DNA of 64,000 nt from Ectobius pallidus (Eukaryota > Arthropoda > Insecta > Blattodea > Ectobiidae), in assembly GCA_964059195.1 (NCBI GenBank), contig CAXKWD010000007.1, positions 58,157,163-58,221,162 of the forward strand, given 5' to 3'. The notes below the pieces were generated by a model. It did no database searches, was not told the origin of the DNA, and was given only the letters and a program-made list of their open reading frames with translations. The translations under genes and the position numbers were made by a program. Below, in pieces: positions 20,475-30,034 of the stretch; the stretch's first letter is position 1; each line of letters opens with the position of its first letter.

Positions 20475-23339
20475 TTATCCAAGCTGGAAATATTCCTCCA
20501 AATTGTAGAAGGTGTGAGTTATTAAAAATTCCTTGACAGCTGTTTTGAAAGGTTTGCTCTTTCTTTGAATACATAATAATTTAATGTTGTTTGGAAGCTT
20601 GTTATATATCTGTACTGCAGAATAATAAGCACCCTTCTGAAAGAGTTTTAACGAGTTATTTGGTCTGTGTAGATCATTCATGTTTCTGGTAGTACGTCCG
20701 TGTACACTAAAATTAGTTTGAAATTTATCAATATTATTCACTACATAACACATAACAGAGTATATATACTCCCCTGTAAGAGTGAGGACTTTTAATTTTT
20801 CAAATAGCGGTTTACAAGATTCCCTTTTTTTCTTTCCACATATTATTCTTATTGCCCGCTTTTGTAATCTAAATATTTTCTCCCTATGGGAAGAGTTGCC
20901 CCAGAATATGATCCCGTACCTCATTACCGAGTGAAAATATGCAAAATATACCATAAGTAATGCATCCTGTTTTAATATATTATTCAAAATTCTTAAAGCA
21001 AAGCACGCTGAACTCAGTTTTGGACCTATCATTTCTATGTGTGTCTTCCAGTCAAGATTTTGGTCAATTTGCAGTCCTAAAAATTTTACATTGCTAATTT
21101 CTTGTATGATTTGTGTTCCATAATTAATTTCAAGATTTGAGATACATCTGTTTTTTGTTCTAAATTGTATAAAATGGGTCTTATCAATATTAAGTGTCAT
21201 TTTATTAACTAGAAACCATGTGTTTAACTCGTGAAAAGCCTTTGTAGCTATTCTTGATAAATGTTCTTGTGACGTTCCTGTTACAAGTACACTAGTATCA
21301 TCTGCGAAGAGCAATACCTTTGATTCGTCACTTAAGTTATAGGGCAAGTCATTAATGAAAATTAAAAAGAGCAAAGGTCCTAGTATTGATCCCTGAGGTA
21401 CCCCATTCTTAACAACCCCTAAGTTAGATTCATTTCCATTTATTATTACCTTTTGAGTTCTATCAGAAAGATATGATTTGAACCACTTAAGTGTTAAATT
21501 ATCGAACCCATAATGATCCAATTTTTGAAGTAATATTTCATGATTTATACAGTCAAACGCTTTAGCTAAGTCGCAGAAAATTCCCAGAGCATATTTCTTT
21601 TTATCTAACGCTTCCAGTATTTCTGTAGTAAGTTGAAATGTAGCATTCTCAGTGGACATGCCACTTCTAAATCCAAACTGAGATGAAGTAAGAATGTCAT
21701 TCAAATTAAGATAGTGTATTATGCGTTTGTACATGACTTTTTCAAAAACTTTTGAAAATGAGGTTAAGAGCGATATAGGTCTATAATTTGATGGTAGATT
21801 TTTGTCACCTTTTTTAAAGAGGGGCTTAACAATAGCATGCTTCAGTCTTTCTGGAAATATTCCATTTTCTAATGAACAATTGCATATGTGACTAAGAGGT
21901 TTACTGAGTTCCGATGAGCAGGTTTTTAATAACTTATTACTTATCTCATCCCATCCAGACGAGCTTTTACTTTTGAGAGACTTGATTATATTTTCAATTT
22001 CTTTGTGAGAAGTCAGGTTCAATTGAAATCTATGGTTCCAAACTGTAGATTTTGTTAGTAGGTCTACTGCCTTAATGTTAATATTATTTATAGGAATACA
22101 TTTCTCTGCAATATTTATAAAGTGACTATTAAAAGCATTTGTAATGTCTGATAAATTATCTAGTTTTATGTCTTGGTATATTAATGATGTACAATCATTG
22201 TTTCCCTTTGTTCTCCCTGTTTCGTTTTTTATTATATTCCATACAGTCTTAACTTTATTATTTGATTTATCAATTACTTGTGAAAAATGCCTACTTTTTG
22301 CTTCTTTGATTACTTTCTTCAGTATGTTGCAATACTTTTTATAGTATTCCTTATGAGTTTGGTTGTTACTGGTTCTATATTTTAGGTAGAGCTCTCTTTT
22401 GTTTGCACATGATATTTTAATACCAGCAGTTAACCATGTGTTATTCCTTGAATTAGGTAAATTAGCAGTTTTCTTTTTTGGAAAATTTGCCTCAAAATGT
22501 CGTGACACTATGTTTAGGAATTCACTTAATTTACTATCTACTTTGTCATAGGATAACATAGATTCCCAGTTTTCATTCGCAAGATCTTGTTTGAAATTTA
22601 AAATTGAATCGTCATTCATTACTCTAGTCATATTACTATGAGCATGTTTACTGTTCGAATTTACTTTAATATTGTTCAGCACTAACATTTGTGCATCATG
22701 ATCTGATAATCCATTTAATATTGGAAATACTTTAAAATTAAAATGTTTTTCTATATCTATGAATATATTATCTATTGTTATTTGGGAGTCGTTCTGAATT
22801 CCCGTTGGAAAGTTTACTATGAAATCTAGATTATAGCTACCCAATAAAGATATCAGTCTGATCTTCCTCTCACTATCAATTGAGAAATCTACATTAAAGT
22901 CCCCACACAGTATAATATTTACATTAGTACTATACAGTGAATTAAGAACCCTTTCTAACTGATTTACAAAATAATTGAAATTACCTGATGGTGCCCTGTA
23001 AATGGTTAGTATTACAAATGTATCATTGTCAAAATCCAATCTGGCTGAACAACATTCAAAATCCTGTTCTTTACAGAAAGAACTTGTGTCTATATCACTG
23101 AAATGTAAGTTTCTTTTGATAAATATACTCACACCTCCACATTTTATGGAATGTCTACAAAATTTTGAACATAGTGAAAAGTTATCAATTTTTAATTGTT
23201 CCAGATCTGTTTCTGCACAGTGGTGTTCCGTTAGACAAATAACTTGAATTTCCTGTTTTTTAGAATTAATTGTATCCTGAATGGCTAAGTTAAATTCTTC
23301 AATTTTATTTTCAAGCCCCCTTATGTTTTGATGAAACAC
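20475..23339 (-). CDS. CR1-like LINE ORF2: endonuclease/reverse transcriptase, 954 aa, intact
   Basis: Drives target-primed reverse transcription: an AP-like endonuclease nicks the target and the RT copies the element RNA. Endonuclease motifs: FHQNIRGLENKIEEF at the start, LTEHHC (catalytic Glu), IYRAPSGNF, LCGDFNVDF and LSDHDAQ (residues ~1-230). RT motifs: KPLFKKGDKNLPSNYRPISL, SSQFGFRSGMST, GIFCDLAKAFDCINH (first catalytic Asp), NGVPQGSILGPLLF, LLFADDTSVL (FADD), NVKFLGLQID (residues ~500-790). The C-terminal domain ends in EEYFQLG. The frame has no stop or frameshift over 2.86 kb, unlike its two broken relatives in the window, so this copy is young. The start Met at 23339 may not be the native start, as the domain begins almost at once. 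Confidence 0.93.
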   Translation of the reverse strand: MFHQNIRGLENKIEEFNLAIQDTINSKKQEIQVICLTEHHCAETDLEQLKIDNFSLCSKFCRHSIKCGGVSIFIKRNLHFSDIDTSSFCKEQDFECCSARLDFDNDTFVILTIYRAPSGNFNYFVNQLERVLNSLYSTNVNIILCGDFNVDFSIDSERKIRLISLLGSYNLDFIVNFPTGIQNDSQITIDNIFIDIEKHFNFKVFPILNGLSDHDAQMLVLNNIKVNSNSKHAHSNMTRVMNDDSILNFKQDLANENWESMLSYDKVDSKLSEFLNIVSRHFEANFPKKKTANLPNSRNNTWLTAGIKISCANKRELYLKYRTSNNQTHKEYYKKYCNILKKVIKEAKSRHFSQVIDKSNNKVKTVWNIIKNETGRTKGNNDCTSLIYQDIKLDNLSDITNAFNSHFINIAEKCIPINNINIKAVDLLTKSTVWNHRFQLNLTSHKEIENIIKSLKSKSSSGWDEISNKLLKTCSSELSKPLSHICNCSLENGIFPERLKHAIVKPLFKKGDKNLPSNYRPISLLTSFSKVFEKVMYKRIIHYLNLNDILTSSQFGFRSGMSTENATFQLTTEILEALDKKKYALGIFCDLAKAFDCINHEILLQKLDHYGFDNLTLKWFKSYLSDRTQKVIINGNESNLGVVKNGVPQGSILGPLLFLIFINDLPYNLSDESKVLLFADDTSVLVTGTSQEHLSRIATKAFHELNTWFLVNKMTLNIDKTHFIQFRTKNRCISNLEINYGTQIIQEISNVKFLGLQIDQNLDWKTHIEMIGPKLSSACFALRILNNILKQDALLMVYFAYFHSVMRYGIIFWGNSSHREKIFRLQKRAIRIICGKKKRESCKPLFEKLKVLTLTGEYIYSVMCYVVNNIDKFQTNFSVHGRTTRNMNDLHRPNNSLKLFQKGAYYSAVQIYNKLPNNIKLLCIQRKSKPFKTAVKEFLITHTFYNLEEYFQLG

Positions 23340-23434
23340 TGCAAATGATTTATTATTTCTAGCTATAGGCCTTAGTGTATTACTGTTATTGTCTTTAGAT
23401 ATGCATATAGGCCTAAGCTGTTGGATTCTTTCAC

Positions 23435-24095
23435 TTAGATTCCCCCTAAAAAATGAGTCGAGCCACCATCTATGCCAGGAATAGGCCTGTTACAATCTAG
23501 TACATTACACTTCAGCTCCTCTGCAACCAGTGCTGCCAGTGTCTTCTTTCCTCGAAGGTTGAGATGAAGTCCATGCCTGGTATACTCTTCCCTTCTTAAG
23601 CTGCTAACAGAAACAACATTGAAGTTAATATGATCACTAGATAATTTCCACAACTTATCATTTACAGCTTTTACCTTTGATCGAAGCGAGGGCTTGTCGT
23701 ACCTGTGGAATAATTCAACAAAATCTATATTAGTATGCATGCTACTTTCAGAAATACTATCAAGATCTGCTGCAACTGAATAGCTCGGATCTCTGTCTAA
23801 GCTGTTCCCGGCTCCTCCAATAATCACCACCCGGTCCTCCTTGGTGAATCCTTTGGTCAGTCCCTTGATACCTGAAACAACATCACTAAGTCCAGCATTA
23901 GGTTTACATAAACATTGCACTTGAAAATCGTCTCCTACGGCATCTTGAAGAGCAGATCCCATGTGTCTGGCATGACTGCTACCTAAAACTAAAATCTTTC
24001 TCTTATTAGTGGGCCTACAAGTAGTAGCTGGTCTGAGTGGCTGGGCTTCTTCTGTTTCTACAGCATCATCTTCAGTATCTAGAACAGAGAATCTA
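23435..24095 (-). pseudogene. CR1-like LINE ORF1, SGNH/GDSL esterase-like, 5'-truncated
   Basis: The minus-strand frame runs from about 24095 (NRFSVLDTEDDAVETEEAQP) through KILVLGSSHARHMGSALQDA to the stop at 23435. GSSHARH resembles the SGNH block I (here GSSH), VVIIGGAGNSLD the GxxN block, and RHGLHLNLRGK the C-terminal catalytic Asp/His region, with His present and the usual Asp replaced by Arg-His-Gly. ORF1 proteins of CR1 elements often carry such an esterase domain, thought to bind RNA or membranes. The N-terminus is missing, so the copy is incomplete although the remaining frame is open. Confidence 0.75.
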
Positions 24096-24432
24096 TTGTA
24101 CTTCTATAAGTATAATAATTTCTTTCTTTTACAATGGAAACAGTCACTCATTAACCCTCAATTATGATCTCAAATTATTAACATTAACATGTCTTAGCCC
24201 TCTTGGTGTCGAGCCCTTTAAACAGTTTATACTTGTAAAATGATGTGCTTCGATGCAGTCGAATACACTATACAGAGTGAAGAGTGCCAGCGTCGATCTC
24301 ATCGACACAGTGTTTGTGAGACAGTAAACCTATTTTTGAAACACCTTATAGGGGTGCATATTATGCCACTGAAAAGAGGAAACGACCTTCTTTCTGACAG
24401 TATGTTTCAAGGGTTCTTTTGTTATTTGAAAG
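24096..24432. other. Unassigned sequence between two LINEs
   Basis: No supportable gene. It may include 5' untranslated material of the RTE copy that follows. Confidence 0.35.
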
Positions 24433-24819
24433 ATGGTAATAGATGCTGAAGCAAAGGTCGAAAAAGCAATCTACATAGGTAAAGACCAGCAGAAGAGGGG
24501 AATAGCAAGAGTGACCTTCAGGAGCTTTGAGGATAAAATGAAAATAATGAAGAGCATAGCCAGGCTAAGAGGACAAGACACATATGTAGACAACGACCTC
24601 ACGAAGGAAGAGCGTAGAATACAAAGCATGCTGAGGCAGAAAGCTAGAGAAGAAAGGACGAAAGGAGACCATGAAGTGGTACCAAAAAATTATGCTAAAG
24701 GGACAGTGGGTGGACTGGAAAGATCTGAACTCAAAAAATGGAGGAAGGAGCAACACATCGCAACGCAATGGAGTGTAACGCAGAAAAGATACACGGGGAG
24801 GAGAGTCACATATACAATA
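24433..24819 (+). pseudogene. RTE-like LINE (copy 1), ORF1-like part, split by a transposon
   Basis: The open frame has GIARVTFRSFEDKMKIMK, LRGQDTYVDNDLTKEERRIQ and LRQKAREERTKGDHEV, and closely resembles the ORF1-like product of the RTE at 28296-28817. The frame runs into the TA at 24818-24819, where a TIR element is inserted. It continues in frame at 30037 (VQVYAPTKSSTNEEL). The N-terminal half of the endonuclease is missing at this seam, so the RTE copy was internally deleted before or during insertion. Confidence 0.8.
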
Positions 24820-25500
24820 GGGATGTAGCTCGCCAAACTTCTCCGACAGATAGCGTGGGTGTACTAGCCGGTATGCGCTAGCCGCTCATTTGTTTTTCCA
24901 GTTGTCGTCTGCAGGTACCATGCTTTTAAAGGGCGTTCCATCTTCCCAGATCGAAAAATATGTTTGTAATTTTCCATTTTTATAGAGGACACGAGGCTAT
25001 TATACGTACTTCCTTGTTTACTGGGCTCTTCTAGAATGTTTATGTGTCAATAAGACGAAAGAAAAATTACAGCAGAAAGGCTCTAAATAACACAAAATAG
25101 GAAGGATTAACTAACAAATATTGTGAGATAATTCCGATATAGACAACATTACTTTGTACCCGACTTGCAGTAATATGTTATGAATGTATGAATATTTATA
25201 TGCAGTGTGGCGATTGGATATTCTTTAATTTTTAAATTAATATTAAATTTGCCGTGAGCATTCAGAAGATGTTAAGGGCCATTTAAAAATAGAGTGAATG
25301 AATGAATGAATTTAGCCGATAAGATCCCATGAAGGGCAATGGCCTCCTATCTAAGGGAAAGCTCGTTCATTGTCCTCATGTGGTGAGCTGGTCCACATGA
25401 TTTTGATCTATTTAGTTTCTTCCTTTCGAAGGTGCATATTTAATAGTCACTACATTTTAAAGATTTGGCACTGGGTAGTCAGTCTTGGATGTAACTATGG

Positions 25501-28425
25501 CTAGGTTGTTATTAGTTTCTTCCATTTTTCGCGGCTCCGTGCTGTCCTGGACCAGTGAACCCCCGCGATGTTCGTAAATGCATCTGTCCATCTTGTAGCC
25601 GGTCTGCCTCGTGATCGTTTCCCAATGCGCGGGTCCCACATCGTTGTTATCCGTGCCCATCTGCTGTTATGTAGTCGTGCCAGGTGACCTCCCCATTTCC
25701 ACTTCAGGGTTGCTGCTCGCTGGGCTATGTCAGCTGTTTTTGCCAAAGTGCTTATCCTGATGTTTGGGATCTTATCTCTCAGGGATATGCCTAGGATTTT
25801 ACGTTCCATTTTCCTTTGGCAAACCTGGATCTTTTTTTTCTGTGTTTCTGTTAGCTTCCAGGTTTGGCACCCGTACAGTAGTGCTGGAAAGATACAGGAT
25901 TCTAGTGCTTCAAATCTTAGCTTTCGGTTTAGGTTTTTGTCTAGTAGGATGCGTTTTAGTGACCAGAATTTTCTCCAAGCTATGGTAATTCTCCTTTTCA
26001 GCTCTTTTTCCATGGTCTGCTTGAAAGAGACTAGCTGTCCTAGGTAGATGTATTCTGAAACGTACTGTAGTTGTGTTGTGTTCACTGTTATTGGCAGAGG
26101 ATGTCGGTTGGTCATAACCTGGGTTTTGTTCATGTTCATTGTTAGTCCTGTATCTTTGCTCGTGTTGCTGAGGTCTTGGATCATTGCTTGTAGGTCGTCA
26201 GGCTTGCTTGCAAATAGGACTACATCGTCAGCGAATCTCAGATTTGTCAGTCTGTTGCCATCAATGTTAATCCCATATTTTCCTTTCCAATTCAGATTTC
26301 GAAATATGTCTTCCAGTAGACTTGTGAACAGTTTAGGTGAGATTGGGTCTCCTTGTCTCACACCTCTTTCAAGTTTGAATGTTGGACCTTCTCTTTCTGT
26401 TGTTATTTTGGCTTGAGCTTCGTTGTACAAGTTTTTCAGAATTCGTATGTATTTATGTTCGATTCCTTGTCTTTTTAGTGCTTGGAGTACACTTGTATGT
26501 TCCACCATGTCAAACGCTTTCTTATAGTCTACAAAGGCCAAATATAAGGGTAGTGTAAATTCTTCTGCCTTTTCCATTATTTGGGTTACTGTCTGCAGGT
26601 GGTCAACCGTGCTATACCCTGATCGGAATCCTGCTTGGTCCTGTGATTGATTTTCGTCCAGTTTCTTTGTGATGCGTCTTGTGATTATTTTGGAGAAAAG
26701 TTTGAAGACGTTGGACATCAAACTTATAGGTCTGTAGTTTTGTAGGTCGTCTTTGGCACCTTTTTTGTGTAGCAGAATTATCTTGTTCAGTTTCCACTGG
26801 CTTGGTATCTCCTCCGTGTGCAGGATTGTGTTGAAGATCGTGGTTAATGGTTCTAAGAGGTGATCTAGCCCCAGTTTCAGGTACTCATTGTAGATGTGGT
26901 CCTCGCCTGGGGACTTCCCTGCTTTTAGTTCCTCTATGGCCACTCTGACTTCGCTCTGTATTATGGTGGGGACTTGGTCGTTGATGTCTCCGATTGGGGG
27001 AAGGGTGTATCCTTGCCAACGGTCTCTTCTCGAGCTTGTGTACAGGGAGCTATAAAATTCAGTGGCTGCTTTTATAATGTCTTCTCTTGAGGTTGAGCGT
27101 ACTCCGTCCGCGTCTGTGGTTCCTAGTATCCATTGTTTCCCTTTGTTCATCTGTCTTTTGGCTTCTTTAGTTGATTTTTTGGATTCTAAGATTTGTTTTG
27201 TCATTTTTGTGTGATGTTCGCGCAGGTCTCTTCTTATAGCTCTTTTCGTCTTCCTGTCTAGTTCTGCGTATTCTTGTTTTTTCCTCTCGTCCAGGTCTCT
27301 GTTGGGTTGTAGTTTTTCCCGCTGTGCAATTAGTTCGATCGTGTTCTGGCTGAATTTTCCATTTTCTCTGTTGTTTGATGTTATCAGGGCTGCATTAGCT
27401 GCCTCGAGTATGTTCTTCTCGATGCTTGTGTATTGGTCTTGCATTTCCACTTCCCTATTTAGTCCTGTTTGCGAGAATTTGCTTCTTAAATCTGATGAGA
27501 ATGTAGTTTTATCGAAGTTCGCCATGTTCCTAGCTGGCAAGGTTTTGAAGTATCTTCTTTTTCGTTTGGTGTTAACAGTGATCTTGACCAATCTGTGGTC
27601 TGTCTGGAATTTGAGGGTTTGTTCAATTTGGATATTATTGATGCTAGTCAGACTATCGCTCAGAACATAGTCAATCTCATTCTTGTTGATACCATTTGGG
27701 TGGCGCCAGGTCCATTTCGAGGTCGGGTCCTTTCGGAAGAAGGTGTTTACTATCTTCAAGTTCTGTTCCGTCGCGAATTGGACCAGCCTGTCTCCTCTAG
27801 TGTTTCTGTTGCCATATCCATAAGGTCCGACTGGGTCTTCGCTTGTGTGGTTGCGATGTCCAACCTTGCTGTTGAAATCTCCCATTATGAAGGTTCTGTT
27901 TGTTTTGTACTTCTCGAGTGTCCTTTCTAGCTCGCTGTAGAATTCTTCAATATCTTCTTCACTGCTATTCTCTGTTGGAGCGTAGATTTGTATGATCTTG
28001 ATTGTATGTTTTTCGTGTGTCCTTAGTATTAGTACTATCATTCTTTCTGAAATTCCTGTGATTTCTTGTATCATATGCTTAATCTCTTCCTTGATTAGGA
28101 AACCCACTCCTCTCTGTCCTCTGGTCTGGCCTTTGTAGCAGAATATGTAACCATTATTTTTGTCTACTATGGCTTCGCCTACTCGTCTGACTTCGCTTAG
28201 GCCTAGTATATCTAGCTTGATAGTTTGGAGTGCATGTATTAGTTCCTCCTCTCTCTCTTCACTCATGAGCGTTAGTACATTCAGCGTTGCTAGTACTAGT
28301 TTTGTTTGTTGTTCCGGGGCTCTTGGTTTGATGGTGTGTGTCTGGGTATTGGTTGGAGTGCAGGGTGTTGCTCTGAGTTTTTTGCACACCTGTTTCCTGT
28401 TCTGAGATCTTTCCAATGAGTCCAT
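25501..28425 (-). CDS. RTE-like ORF2: endonuclease/reverse transcriptase, 974 aa, intact
   Basis: AP endonuclease domain (residues ~40-290): LATLNVLTLMSEEREEEL, LGLSEVRRVGE, IIQIYAPTENSSEED, FIMGDFNSKVG, NEIDYVLSDS and QTDHRLVKI. RT domain (~500-790): IILLHKKGAKDDLQNYRPIS, QAGFRSGYSTVDHLQ, LAFVDYKKAFDMVEH, RGVRQGDPISPKLF, NLRFADDVVLFA and YIYLGQLV. C-terminal region: ALLYGCQTWKLTETQKKK and RSRGRPATRWTDAF, a signature of RTE and related LINEs. No stop or frameshift. The first Met (28425) lies within the end of the ORF1-like frame, so the two ORFs overlap by about 130 bp, common in RTE elements. The ORF2 looks competent; whether the element is active cannot be told. Confidence 0.93.
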   Translation of the reverse strand: MDSLERSQNRKQVCKKLRATPCTPTNTQTHTIKPRAPEQQTKLVLATLNVLTLMSEEREEELIHALQTIKLDILGLSEVRRVGEAIVDKNNGYIFCYKGQTRGQRGVGFLIKEEIKHMIQEITGISERMIVLILRTHEKHTIKIIQIYAPTENSSEEDIEEFYSELERTLEKYKTNRTFIMGDFNSKVGHRNHTSEDPVGPYGYGNRNTRGDRLVQFATEQNLKIVNTFFRKDPTSKWTWRHPNGINKNEIDYVLSDSLTSINNIQIEQTLKFQTDHRLVKITVNTKRKRRYFKTLPARNMANFDKTTFSSDLRSKFSQTGLNREVEMQDQYTSIEKNILEAANAALITSNNRENGKFSQNTIELIAQREKLQPNRDLDERKKQEYAELDRKTKRAIRRDLREHHTKMTKQILESKKSTKEAKRQMNKGKQWILGTTDADGVRSTSREDIIKAATEFYSSLYTSSRRDRWQGYTLPPIGDINDQVPTIIQSEVRVAIEELKAGKSPGEDHIYNEYLKLGLDHLLEPLTTIFNTILHTEEIPSQWKLNKIILLHKKGAKDDLQNYRPISLMSNVFKLFSKIITRRITKKLDENQSQDQAGFRSGYSTVDHLQTVTQIMEKAEEFTLPLYLAFVDYKKAFDMVEHTSVLQALKRQGIEHKYIRILKNLYNEAQAKITTEREGPTFKLERGVRQGDPISPKLFTSLLEDIFRNLNWKGKYGINIDGNRLTNLRFADDVVLFASKPDDLQAMIQDLSNTSKDTGLTMNMNKTQVMTNRHPLPITVNTTQLQYVSEYIYLGQLVSFKQTMEKELKRRITIAWRKFWSLKRILLDKNLNRKLRFEALESCIFPALLYGCQTWKLTETQKKKIQVCQRKMERKILGISLRDKIPNIRISTLAKTADIAQRAATLKWKWGGHLARLHNSRWARITTMWDPRIGKRSRGRPATRWTDAFTNIAGVHWSRTARSREKWKKLITT

Positions 28426-28817
28426 TGCCCTTTGAGCATAATCTTTTGATACCCTACTTTCACTTCCTTATCTCCTTTCTCTCTTTCTTCCCTTGCTATT
28501 TGCCTCAGCTGTGCTTGTATTTCTCTCTCTGCTTTGGTGAGGTCACTGTCAATATATGTGTCTTGGCCTTTTAAAGCTATTTTGTTCCTTAGTATCTTCA
28601 TCTTGTCCTCGAAGCTTCTGCATATGACTCTCACTATTCCTCTTTGCTGCCCATCACTCCCTCTGTATGCTATGTCGGATATCATTGCAGTATCGTCTAT
28701 TTTCTTCAGTATTTTGTTCCTTAGTATCTTCATCTTGTCCTCGAAGCTTCTGCATATGACTCTCACTATTCCTCTTTGCTGCCCATCACTCCCTCTGTAT
28801 GCTATGTCGGATATCAT
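28296..28817 (-). CDS. RTE-like ORF1-like protein with a 45-aa in-frame duplication
   Basis: 173-aa frame overlapping the start of ORF2. The segment AYRGSDGQQRGIVRVICRSF followed by EDKMKILRNK occurs twice because of a 135-bp tandem DNA duplication (about 28571-28705 and 28706-28840). It then reads LKGQDTYIDSDLTKAEREIQ and LRQIAREEREKGDKEV, matching the copy at 24433. Function unknown; charged, probably nucleic-acid binding by analogy with other LINE ORF1 proteins. The duplication may reflect a template jump at the 5' end, and the annotated start may be artificial. Confidence 0.7.
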   Translation of the reverse strand: MISDIAYRGSDGQQRGIVRVICRSFEDKMKILRNKILKKIDDTAMISDIAYRGSDGQQRGIVRVICRSFEDKMKILRNKIALKGQDTYIDSDLTKAEREIQAQLRQIAREEREKGDKEVKVGYQKIMLKGQWTHWKDLRTGNRCAKNSEQHPALQPIPRHTPSNQEPRNNKQN

Positions 28818-28845
28818 TGCAGTATCGTCTATTTTCTTCAGAATC
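28571..28845. repeat. 135-bp tandem duplication at RTE 5' end
   Basis: CTATGTCGGATATCATTGCA and the following ~115 bases occur twice in direct order with almost no difference. Confidence 0.9.
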
Positions 28846-30034
28846 TAGAGTAAATTGCAAAAAATACAAATAAATTAAAATTACGTAGTAACGCAATGAT
28901 GATTACAGTACATTGTGTTAGTTTTATACTTTTGTTAAATTCTATCTTTAGTGCACCTTTATATTTAAAGACTACTTCCCTGTTTAATTAATTTAGTTAT
29001 TTAGGCCTATTTATTTTACTTTGCTGTATAAATATGTGTATATTAGGCCTACTGTTAGTGTAGCCTTCCATTGTTTCTGAGATCAAAATATAAATTCTGT
29101 GATTTCTAAATAGCCAAGTTAGATTGACGGCCCCGAGTAAAAATTTTGACAATAGCGTTGTTAATTTAATAGGCTATATACCTTAACGTATGATAATTCT
29201 TAAATTTAAAATAAATTGCCTTTATATTCTGCTATGCAATGAAATATTCTTAACAATATTTTGTCTCATAACTAGAAATAAAAATCATGTAACGATGGTC
29301 TAGCATACCGATATAAAAGGAATAAGAAGGAATGGGGAATGACAATAAAACAGAAAAAGGTTTAATCGATTCTCAAGTTCCCATCTTTTTTTAACTATTC
29401 TGGACACGAAATGGAAGTTTTCGTGATGTAAACATATTTGAATATTTTGATTTTGAATACTTTTTAACATGACGGTATGGGCTAAATATGCATTTGATAT
29501 AGAAAATAAATAATATTTTAAATGTCTGCAATACACACCACAAGATATCAGTGTTTATCATCTTATATCAATTAGTATTTTACTGTCTGAACCCTAAAGG
29601 TATATTCTTTTAGTTACTTTGAGTCATGCCCAATCGCCAAAATAGCAGCAATGTATACAAATATTCATATCTTCATAAGATTTTGTATGTCGGGAACAAA
29701 GTAATGTAGTTAATAGCGGGCTTTTCTCACAGTATATGCCAGCTAATTCTTCCTTCTTTTCGACTTATATAGCATCTATCTTCTGCAATTTTTCTTTAAG
29801 CTTTTTCACGTAAATATATTCTGGAAGTCTCCAGTAAACAAAGAAATGCGTTTAGTAGCGCTTTACCCGCTACAGAAATAGAAACGTTCAAACATATTTT
29901 TCAGTCTGCTAAGATGAAACGCCATTTAAAAGCATGGAACCAGCAGACGACAACTCGAAAAACAAGTGACGAACGGCTAGCACATACCGGCTAGAGCAGT
30001 GGAGACATCTGTTTGTTCTAGTTCGCTACATCCC

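Larger units (their letters stand above)
20447..24095 (-). mobile_element. CR1-like LINE copy 3, near full length
   Basis: Non-LTR retrotransposon with an intact ORF2 (20475-23339) and most of an esterase-type ORF1 (23435-24095). An esterase-like ORF1 plus an APE endonuclease/RT ORF2 without RNase H is typical of the CR1 group. The 5' end is lost inside ORF1 near 24095. The 3' end adjoins the right end of element E. Copies 1 and 2 in this window are paralogues. Confidence 0.85.
25296..28845 (-). mobile_element. RTE-like LINE (copy 2), full length or nearly so
   Basis: Flanked by a TAGAGT duplication (25290-25295 and 28846-28851). The 3' end (left) has an (ATTC)n tail, as RTE-type elements often do. 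The 5' end (right) holds a ~135-bp tandem duplication. It encodes an ORF1-like protein and an intact 974-aa ORF2. It is inserted in the TIR element: the two flanks rejoin the sequence seen at 39590-39610. Confidence 0.9.
24820..30034. mobile_element. TA-targeting TIR element (GGGATGTAGC ends), interrupted copy
   Basis: The ends are GGGATGTAGC (24820) and GCTACATCCC (ending 30034), flanked by TA. The body (24820-25289 plus 28852-30034, about 1.65 kb) is the inverted relative of the complete element at 38477-40078. Removing it rejoins the flanking RTE frame exactly with one TA kept (codons ACA ATA GTA CAA), which confirms the TA duplication. Inside the outer ends, TAGCCGGTATGCGCTAGCCG is present at both termini in inverted form. 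No transposase ORF. A second RTE inserted later at 25296-28845. Confidence 0.88.
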
